A DNA stretch of 8,712 nt from DASVCS01 sp036381495 (GTDB taxonomy: Bacteria; Gemmatimonadota; Gemmatimonadetes; Longimicrobiales; RSA9). The notes beneath the pieces were generated by a model. The model ran no database searches. It had not been told where the DNA came from and worked only from the letters and a program-made list of their open reading frames with translations. Below, piece by piece: positions 1-4,639 of the stretch (its first letter is position 1; each line of letters opens with the position of its first letter). The stretch is from positions 1 to 8,712 of the forward strand of contig DASVCS010000080.1 of NCBI GenBank assembly GCA_036381495.1. The letters are read 5' to 3'. The translations under genes and the position numbers were made by a program.

Positions 1-1
1 G

Positions 2-262
2 GTCATGCACGCCCGCCTCGTCACCGACGGCGCGGTGCTCATGGGCTCGGATGCGCCGCCCGGCCAGTCCGTCCAGCCGCAGGGCATCTACGTGCTGGTC
101 CAGGTCGACGACCCGGCGGACGCGGAGCGCATCTTCCACGCCCTGGCCGATGGCGGCCAGGTCACGATGCCGATCGCGAAGACGTTCTGGGCCGAGCGCT
201 TCGGGATGCTCGTGGACCGCTTCGGCATCCCCTGGATGGTCAACGGCGGCCCGACGATGTGA
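2..262 (+). CDS. VOC/PhnB-like protein, 3' part only
   Basis: The gene enters from the left edge; the frame is open from base 2, so the Met at base 5 is probably internal. The visible 86 residues match the C-terminal half of PhnB-like members of the vicinal oxygen chelate (glyoxalase/bleomycin-resistance) superfamily. The segment HARLVTDGAVLMGSDAPPG is the typical central strand and loop. The end, FWAERFGMLVDRFGIPWMVN, is the usual closing motif of the family. Many such proteins are annotated as '3-demethylubiquinone-9 3-methyltransferase domain' proteins although they carry no methyltransferase fold. Substrate and reaction cannot be told from this part. The next gene lies 295 bases downstream behind its own promoter, so the two are probably transcribed separately. 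Family assignment is firm; function is not. Confidence 0.85.
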   Translation, partial: VMHARLVTDGAVLMGSDAPPGQSVQPQGIYVLVQVDDPADAERIFHALADGGQVTMPIAKTFWAERFGMLVDRFGIPWMVNGGPTM

Positions 263-458
263 GGGCGGGTCGCGGCCGATCGGCGACGACGCGGCCGGCA
301 AACTGGGGAGCGCGCCTGGGATCCGGCACCGAGGTGCGGCCGATCGAGGCCTACATCGAGCCGTAGGAGGCGGTCGCGCGATCGAGGAGCCAGCCGGACA
401 CGGATATCTGATCTTCGGCCGCGCCGGCCGTCCGCGCCGTGTCGTCCGACCCCGCGTC

Positions 459-486
459 TTGCATTTATGTGACTCACTCATATAAT
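459..486 (+). promoter_or_regulatory. Sigma70-type promoter for the DUF3224-marR cluster
   Basis: A -35 box TTGCAT (459-464) and a perfect -10 box TATAAT (481-486) are separated by 16 bases. This is a sharp AT-rich island in otherwise very GC-rich DNA. It lies about 70 bases upstream of the GTG start at 558. The -35 box is only a partial match to TTGACA, which fits a regulated promoter. Confidence 0.65.
465..485 (+). promoter_or_regulatory. Candidate MarR operator (21-bp inverted repeat)
   Basis: The left arm TTATGTGA (465-472) and right arm TCATATAA (478-485) are inverted repeats matching at 7 of 8 positions around a 5-base centre. The centre and left arm also contain the nested perfect palindrome GTGA-C-TCAC (469-477). 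The element fills the promoter spacer and covers most of the -10 box, so a bound protein would block RNA polymerase. Size, symmetry and placement fit a MarR-family dimer site, and a MarR-type gene is the second gene of the transcript. A TetR-type site would look similar, so the pairing is inferred from proximity. Confidence 0.5.
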
Positions 487-543
487 TCCGCTGCGGATGG
501 TCACCCGGCGCGGCGCCGATGCCGCGTCCGTTCGGACATCGCA

Positions 544-550
544 GTGGAGG
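544..550 (+). promoter_or_regulatory. Ribosome binding site for the DUF3224 gene
   Basis: GTGGAGG lies 7 bases before the GTG at 558. It decides that start over the in-frame ATG at 519, which has no such sequence in front of it and would add 13 residues that do not look like the family. Confidence 0.7.
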
Positions 551-557
551 TACGTTC

Positions 558-953
558 GTGGGTACGCATGTGACGGCGCAGTACACGGTGAAATCGTGGG
601 ATGAGAAGCCGGTCATCGAGCTGGATGATGGCGGGAAGCTCACGCGGACGAGCGTGACGGGCGGCTACACCGGGGCGATCGAGGGAGAGGCCGCATCGGA
701 GAGCGTGATGTGCTACGCTGCGGACGGCACGGCGGTGTTCGTGGGTTTCGAACGGATCGTGGGCCGGATCGATGGTCGCGAGGGGAGCTTCATCCTGCGC
801 TCGGAGGGAACGTACGACGGCACGGAGGCGCGTGCCACGCTGTCGGTCGTGCCGGGCTCGGGCACGGGCGAGTTGACGGGGTTGCGCGGCGAGGGCAGCT
901 TCGTGGCGCCGCACGGCCCGCAGGCGACCGTCGAGCTGGACTATCGGTTGTAG
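558..953 (+). CDS. DUF3224 family protein
   Basis: The 131-residue protein matches the DUF3224 family, small single-domain proteins predicted to form a beta barrel related to allene oxide cyclase. No enzyme activity is established for the family. Recognisable parts are the opening VTAQYTVKSWDEKP, the middle GGYTGAIEGE and FVGFERIVGRIDGREGSF, and the family signature SGTGELTGLRGEGSF near residues 101-115. There is no signal peptide or membrane segment, so it is probably cytoplasmic. The start is GTG at 558, chosen from the strong upstream Shine-Dalgarno. The MarR-type gene begins only 7 bases after its stop, so the two are almost certainly co-transcribed. It is the first gene after the putative operator and therefore likely the main target of the regulator. 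Confidence 0.85.
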   Translation: MGTHVTAQYTVKSWDEKPVIELDDGGKLTRTSVTGGYTGAIEGEAASESVMCYAADGTAVFVGFERIVGRIDGREGSFILRSEGTYDGTEARATLSVVPGSGTGELTGLRGEGSFVAPHGPQATVELDYRL

Positions 954-960
954 GCGATCG

Positions 961-1497
961 ATGTCGGGGGACGGGGTCGGCGGACTGGATCGCGCGGGGA
1001 ACCTGCTGGGAGCGTTGTCGCTCGCGGTGGTGGACCGCACGTTCGATGCGATCGCGGAGGCCGGCGGTGAGTCGGAGACGGCGGCCGTGGCGCTGTCGGC
1101 GCTGTATCATTTCCTGGACCGCCCGACGATCGATGGGCTGCGGCGCGTCCTCGGGCTCACGTCGTCGGGGACGGTCCGACTTGTGGACCGCCTCGAGGCC
1201 GCCGGCTGGGTGAAGCGCGGGCCGGCCGCGGACGGCCGGGCGACGACCGTCCTCCTCACCGCGTCGGGCCGTCGGATCGCCGAGCGCGTCTCGGCGGCGC
1301 GGGCGAGTGCGCTGGAGCGTGCGCTCTCGGTGCTGTCGCCCGCCGAGCGCCGGCAGTTCGAAGAGCTGGCCTCCATCCTCCTCGTCGGCCTGATGCGGGG
1401 CCCCGGCGCGGTGCGGTGGCTGTGCCGGCTGTGCGATATGGGAGCGTGCGGCTGGGCGTCCGGCGGTTGCCCCGTGCGGAACGCGGTGCGCGAGTGA
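961..1497 (+). CDS. MarR-family regulator with C-terminal four-Cys cluster
   Basis: This 178-residue protein has the MarR winged-helix layout: an N-terminal helix, a helix-turn-helix over residues 57-82 with recognition helix near GLTSSGTVRLVDRLEAAG, a wing at about 89-101 (ADGRATTVLLT), and a C-terminal dimer helix with the usual LSPAERRQFEELA. MarR proteins are dimeric, usually autoregulatory repressors that respond to phenolics, oxidants or metals. The unusual part is the tail at residues 155-170, C-x2-C-x4-C-x6-C (Cys155, 158, 163, 170), followed by PVRNA. This spacing suggests a metal or Fe-S site, or redox-active thiols; no ligand can be assigned from sequence alone. It probably controls its own cluster through the inverted repeat at 465-485. 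The start has only a weak Shine-Dalgarno, so translational coupling to the DUF3224 gene is likely. Confidence 0.9.
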   Translation: MSGDGVGGLDRAGNLLGALSLAVVDRTFDAIAEAGGESETAAVALSALYHFLDRPTIDGLRRVLGLTSSGTVRLVDRLEAAGWVKRGPAADGRATTVLLTASGRRIAERVSAARASALERALSVLSPAERRQFEELASILLVGLMRGPGAVRWLCRLCDMGACGWASGGCPVRNAVRE

Positions 1498-1512
1498 TGG
1501 GCCATCGGGACC

Positions 1513-1518
1513 GAGGAG
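1513..1518 (+). promoter_or_regulatory. Ribosome binding site for the DoxX-like gene
   Basis: GAGGAG ends 8 bases before the ATG at 1527 and decides that start. The reading frame is open further upstream to 1416, but that part only overlaps the marR-like gene. Confidence 0.65.
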
Positions 1519-1526
1519 ATGATGTC

Positions 1527-2222
1527 ATGACGCGCATTGAAGCTGCGTTGGACCGACTGCACGCCCGCGTCGTCGCGAACGGCTGGCTGCGATGGTTCAC
1601 CGCGATGACTCGCGGACTCCTCGCGCTCGGCTTCATTCACGCGGGGCTGCGCAAGACCGGAGGCGAGCCGTTCGCGCCCGGCATCCCCGTCGACACACCG
1701 ATCGGCTACTACTTCGATGCGTTCTGGCAAACGGGCGAGTACTACCGGTTCGTGGGCGCGGCCCAGGTCCTCGCCGGGGTGCTGCTGCTGTTCCCGGCGA
1801 CGGCGACGGTCGGAGCGGTGATCTACTTCCCGATCATCCTGAACATCTTCGTTCTGACCTACGCCCTCGAGTTCGGCGGCACGACGGTCGTCACATCCTT
1901 GATGCTCCTGGCGTGCACCTACCTGCTCTGCTGGGACTACGACCGGTGGAAGGCGCTGCTGCCCGGGTTCAGCGCGCCCCGGAGCGTGGACGCATCGCGT
2001 CATCTCGGCTTCGTGGCCACTCTCCTGGCCGGCACCACCGCGATCATGGGCCCGTTCGGGGCGGGCGGCGCGGGCCTCGCGCTCCTCGAAGGCCGCAGCC
2101 CGGCGTTTTCGCTCACGGTCCTCGCGCTCACGACTGTTCCGGCCGGCGCGCTCGTGCTGATCCACCGGCGGATGCGGGCCCGGGCGGCCGGGCTCGAGGT
2201 CCGGTCACGAGAAGTAGGCTGA
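1527..2222 (+). CDS. DoxX-like integral membrane protein
   Basis: The 231-residue protein resembles the DoxX/DoxD-like family of small membrane proteins. After a short amphipathic N-terminus there are hydrophobic segments at about residues 22-40, 73-91, 93-112, 117-135, 160-178 and 195-213, so 5 to 6 helices. Typical DoxX features are the first helix LLALGFIHAGLRK, the following periplasmic-type loop, and the second helix with GAAQVLAGVLLLFP. Some DoxX proteins form part of membrane complexes that couple thiol oxidation or radical defence to other redox enzymes; others have no known role. It lies 29 bases after the marR-like gene and is probably in the same transcript. The placement fits a membrane redox function but no partner is seen here. 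The C-terminal helices beyond residue 150 are less family-like. Confidence 0.75.
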   Translation: MTRIEAALDRLHARVVANGWLRWFTAMTRGLLALGFIHAGLRKTGGEPFAPGIPVDTPIGYYFDAFWQTGEYYRFVGAAQVLAGVLLLFPATATVGAVIYFPIILNIFVLTYALEFGGTTVVTSLMLLACTYLLCWDYDRWKALLPGFSAPRSVDASRHLGFVATLLAGTTAIMGPFGAGGAGLALLEGRSPAFSLTVLALTTVPAGALVLIHRRMRARAAGLEVRSREVG

Positions 2223-2245
2223 CGCTACTCGGCTGAGCGGTGCAC

Positions 2246-2268
2246 GATCCCCGGCGACCTCCGGGATC
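2246..2268. terminator. Hairpin after the DoxX-like gene
   Basis: GATCCCCGG (2246-2254) can pair with CCGGGATC (2261-2268) with one bulged C and a 6-base loop, 24 bases after the stop codon. There is no T-run, so this is a weak intrinsic terminator at best. It may instead reduce read-through or mark a 3' processing point between the two halves of the cluster. Confidence 0.3.
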
Positions 2269-2339
2269 GGCGCCTTCGTCGCAAGTATGAAACGGCACCG
2301 TGCACGCACGGGTATGCCGCTCTGGTCCCGATCGCAACC

Positions 2340-2345
2340 AGGAGG
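2340..2345 (+). promoter_or_regulatory. Ribosome binding site for the zinc-ribbon gene
   Basis: A perfect AGGAGG ends 4 bases before the ATG at 2350. It decides this start; upstream in-frame Met codons at 2287 and 2314 lack such a site and would add a basic, non-conserved leader before the zinc ribbon. Confidence 0.75.
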
Positions 2346-2349
2346 AACA

Positions 2350-2784
2350 ATGGCCCTCACCGAATGCCCTGAATGCCGCGGCATGGTCTCGGACCGCGCC
2401 GTTGCGTGCCCGCACTGCGGGTTCCCGTTCCGCCCGGACTGGCGCGAGTTGGCCGCCGTGGCATGGAGGCGCGGCTTCCGTCATGCCGGCCTCACGACCG
2501 TGGGGCTGCCCGCGATGTACATGGCGAACGTCGTCGTGATGGGGGCGACGGCCGGCGCACCCGTCTCGGCGGTGTTGCGGGCGCCGTTCTCCGGGTGGCT
2601 GGCCGTCTGGGCCGTCATCGGCGCGATCACGGGGTCGCTGGCGATCGCCGTCTCCGCCCTCGTCCGTGCCGTGCGCGGCCGCGAGGCCGGTTGGGCCGCC
2701 TACTGGCAGGGATCGCGCCGCGCCGCACTGGCCGTCGTCGGCGGGTTCGTGCTCCTCTCCTGGGTCGCCATCCTGTCGCATTGA
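2350..2784 (+). CDS. Zinc-ribbon membrane protein, function unknown
   Basis: The 144-residue protein begins with a zinc ribbon, C-P-E-C (Cys6, Cys9) and C-P-H-C (Cys20, Cys23), separated by ten residues. A short linker leads to three likely membrane segments, at about 45-67, 82-106 and 124-142, each followed by positive residues. This layout, an N-terminal double-CxxC ribbon joined to small membrane helices, is widespread among uncharacterised bacterial proteins and does not give a function. The ribbon most likely sits in the cytoplasm and may bind a protein or nucleic acid partner. The OsmC-type gene starts only 12 bases after its stop, so the two are very probably co-transcribed and translated together. 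No close family name is recognised. Confidence 0.8.
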   Translation: MALTECPECRGMVSDRAVACPHCGFPFRPDWRELAAVAWRRGFRHAGLTTVGLPAMYMANVVVMGATAGAPVSAVLRAPFSGWLAVWAVIGAITGSLAIAVSALVRAVRGREAGWAAYWQGSRRAALAVVGGFVLLSWVAILSH

Positions 2785-2796
2785 CGGGCGTTCCCC

Positions 2797-3285
2797 ATGA
2801 ATCGAGGCGAGCACGGCTACACGGTCCAGCTCGTCTGGACCGGCAATCGGGGCGAGGGCACGAGTCATTATCGAAGCTACGACCGATCCCATGAGATCTC
2901 GGTCGCCGGCAAACCGCCCATCCCGGGTTCGTCCGACCCGGCGTTCCGCGGCGACCGCAGCCGCTACAACCCCGAGGAGCTGCTCGTCGCGGCGCTCTCG
3001 GCCTGCCACATGCTCGCGTACCTGCACCTCTGCGCCGATGCAGGGATCGTGGTGACGGGCTACTCGGATGAGGCGGCCGGGACCATGGTCGAGACGCCGG
3101 ACGGCGGCGGCCGCTTCACGGACGTGTTGCTCCGCCCTTCGGTGACCGTGGCGGCCGATTCCGATCTCGACCTCGCACTGCGGCTCCACGACCGAGCGCA
3201 CGAGCTGTGCTTCATCGCGAGCTCGGTCAATTTTCCCGTCCGCTGCGAGGCGCGCGTCCAGATCGAGCGCCCGACGACCGTGTAG
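2797..3285 (+). CDS. OsmC/Ohr-type peroxidase
   Basis: This 162-residue protein is an OsmC-superfamily member. These cytoplasmic dimers reduce organic hydroperoxides with a reactive Cys pair, using dithiol electron donors. The N-terminal strands (YTVQLVWTGNRGEGT) lead to the conserved NPEELLVAALSACH (residues 58-71), where Cys70 is the expected peroxidatic Cys. Cys138 in HELCFIASSVNFPV is the expected resolving Cys. Both are present, so the enzyme should be active. Extra Cys79 and Cys150 also occur. The insert HEISVAGKPPIPGSSDPAFRG resembles the OsmC branch with a longer N-terminal loop rather than classical Ohr. The length is slightly above the usual 140-150 residues. It closes the plus-strand cluster, and its presence beside a MarR-type regulator recalls OhrR-Ohr systems, although there the regulator gene is normally adjacent to the peroxidase. 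Confidence 0.9.
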   Translation: MNRGEHGYTVQLVWTGNRGEGTSHYRSYDRSHEISVAGKPPIPGSSDPAFRGDRSRYNPEELLVAALSACHMLAYLHLCADAGIVVTGYSDEAAGTMVETPDGGGRFTDVLLRPSVTVAADSDLDLALRLHDRAHELCFIASSVNFPVRCEARVQIERPTTV

Positions 3286-3338
3286 AAGAGGAGCTCGAAG
3301 TCACGCACGAGGCGGGGGAGTGCGTCGGCTTTGGAGCG

Positions 3339-3398
3339 GCACGCCCGCGGGTTCGGAGCCGCGCGGCCGCTCGCTGCGCTCGGTTCGCGGGCGCGTGC
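3339..3398. terminator. Large stem-loop between convergent genes
   Basis: CGCCCGCG (3342-3349) pairs perfectly with CGCGGGCG (3386-3393). The stem continues outward with GCA at 3339-3341 against TGC at 3396-3398 across a small bulge. The loop contains its own GC-rich palindromic pieces such as CCGCGCGG. It lies midway between the OsmC stop (3285) and the helicase-like stop (3426), so it could end both convergent transcripts. There is no T-run on either strand, so termination is inferred from position and structure. Confidence 0.45.
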
Positions 3399-3425
3399 GA
3401 TTCCGATAGTGATGCGGCGACCGCT

Positions 3426-4550
3426 CTAGAGCTTCGTCACGTTCGCGGCTTCCGGCCCCTTCGGGCTCGGCACCACGCGGAACGCCACGCGGTCGCCCTC
3501 CTGGAGCGAACGATAGCCGTCGCCGAGGATCGCCGAGTAGTGGACGAAGCAGTCCTTCTCGCCATCCTCGATGGTGATGAAGCCGAAGCCCTTGGTGTCG
3601 CTGAACCACTTGACGGTGCCGGTGACGCGGTCCGCGGCGTCCAGCGCGTTGGCGGCGTCGGCTCCCGCGGGTTCGGCCGGCGACGACGTCGTCTCGACCC
3701 GGACGGGATCGCGCAGGAGGCGCCTGGCGAAGTGCTCGACATCCTCGGAGATGGCAGTGGCGAACACGAGCGCCTGCCGCTCGGCGGGGACGGCTTCGAG
3801 GAGCTTCTCGACGCGCGGCCGGACCACCGCTTCGAGGAGCCGGTCGGCCTCGTCGAGGACCAGGAGCTCGACCTCGGAGAGATCCACGTGGCCGGCCTCG
3901 AGGTGCTCGAGGAGCCGGCCCGGCGTCGCGATCAGGACATCGAAGCCCGCCCGCAGGTCGCGGACCTGTGCCGCGGCCGGTTCGCCCGCGTGCAGTGCGC
4001 CGATCCAGAGGTGTAACCGCGCGGCGAGTGCGCGGGCTTCGGCCGCAACCCGCTCGACCGCGTCGCGGGTGGGCACGAGCACGAGCGTGTGCAGTCCTTC
4101 GCGGTCGGCCTGACGATCCAGCGCCGGGATCAGATACGCCCCCGTCCCGCCGCTCCCCCTCGGCGCGGCGGCGATCACGTCCCGCCCCTCCCGAACGAGG
4201 GGGATCGCCCGCCCCTGCACGGGCGTCGGCCGCTGCCACCCGCGCTCCGCGATCGCATCGCAGAGCGCGCTCGTGCCGACGACATCGGCGAACGAACGCG
4301 CGGACGCCGGCGCACCCGCGTCCGCCCCGCGCCCACGAGTTCGGTGCGCCGCCCCATCCGGCGCCGCGCCCCCCGCACCCGATGCGCGTGCACCGGCGCC
4401 CCGGCCGGCCGGCGACGCGCCCACCGCCGATCCGCCCGGCCCGCGCCCGCGACGGGAGCGGAGCCACAGGACGCCCCCCAGGACGACCAGGATGCCAACG
4501 GCGACCCAGCCGAACGGTGGAGACAGCAGGTTCGCTTGCATGATACCCAC
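3426..4550 (-). CDS. Membrane-anchored degenerate DEAD-box domain fused to a cold-shock domain
   Basis: The 374-residue protein has four parts. Residues 13-30 form one membrane helix followed by RSRR, which suggests the rest is cytoplasmic. Residues 31-84 are a low-complexity Ala/Gly/Arg linker. Residues 85-285 are the first RecA-like domain of DEAD-box helicases: Q motif RPTPVQ (107-112), TPGR (209-212) and intact DEAD (233-236). Motif I is broken: the usual GSGKT reads GSGGT, with Gly135 (codon GGG) at the Walker lysine. Motif III, usually SAT, aligns with ATA (264-266). The second RecA domain is absent. Residues 309-374 are a complete cold-shock domain with RNP1 KGFGFI (320-325) and RNP2 CFVHYSAI (334-341). 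RNA binding is likely; ATP-driven unwinding is not. GTG at 4550 follows AAAAAGG by 10 bases; ATG at 4541 is the alternative start. Confidence 0.85.
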   Translation of the reverse strand: MGIMQANLLSPPFGWVAVGILVVLGGVLWLRSRRGRGPGGSAVGASPAGRGAGARASGAGGAAPDGAAHRTRGRGADAGAPASARSFADVVGTSALCDAIAERGWQRPTPVQGRAIPLVREGRDVIAAAPRGSGGTGAYLIPALDRQADREGLHTLVLVPTRDAVERVAAEARALAARLHLWIGALHAGEPAAAQVRDLRAGFDVLIATPGRLLEHLEAGHVDLSEVELLVLDEADRLLEAVVRPRVEKLLEAVPAERQALVFATAISEDVEHFARRLLRDPVRVETTSSPAEPAGADAANALDAADRVTGTVKWFSDTKGFGFITIEDGEKDCFVHYSAILGDGYRSLQEGDRVAFRVVPSPKGPEAANVTKL

Positions 4551-4559
4551 GCCGGTCTA

Positions 4560-4577
4560 TCCTTTTTCCGGAAAGGA
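4560..4577 (-). promoter_or_regulatory. Leader hairpin covering the Shine-Dalgarno of the helicase/cold-shock gene
   Basis: On the minus strand TCCTTT (4577-4572) pairs with AAAGGA (4565-4560) around the loop CCGGAA. The right arm overlaps the AAAAAGG (4567-4561) that is the only Shine-Dalgarno candidate for the GTG at 4550. The stem is 6 pairs, mostly A-T, so it would open easily. It could modulate translation, but a chance palindrome cannot be excluded. Confidence 0.35.
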
Positions 4578-4609
4578 GATTCCCTCTCGCCCAGGCTCGG
4601 TCGATACCT

Positions 4610-4639
4610 ATTCTTCGGCTACGGCCCGGATACTGTCAA
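4610..4639 (-). promoter_or_regulatory. Promoter candidate for the helicase/cold-shock gene
   Basis: A perfect TTGACA (4639-4634) is followed after 18 bases by AAGAAT (4615-4610), a 4 of 6 match to TATAAT. The -35 box contains the TGA stop codon of the upstream lipoprotein gene. Transcription would begin near 4600, giving a leader of about 50 bases before the GTG at 4550. Confidence 0.5.

Noticed and set aside
272..346. GCGGCCGATCG occurring twice (272-282 and 336-346)
   Set aside because: An 11-base GC-rich match is easily due to chance here, and no structure or gene relates to it.
519..557. ATG at 519 as start of the DUF3224 gene
   Set aside because: No Shine-Dalgarno before it; GTGGAGG lies 7 bases before the GTG at 558, where the family sequence begins.
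1107..2165. Minus-strand open frame of 352 codons opposite marR and doxX
   Set aside because: Low-complexity charged sequence, antisense to two recognised families.
3429..3626. A separate, internally started cold-shock protein within the fusion gene
   Set aside because: There is no ATG, GTG or TTG with a Shine-Dalgarno near the domain boundary; the frame is continuous with the DEAD part.
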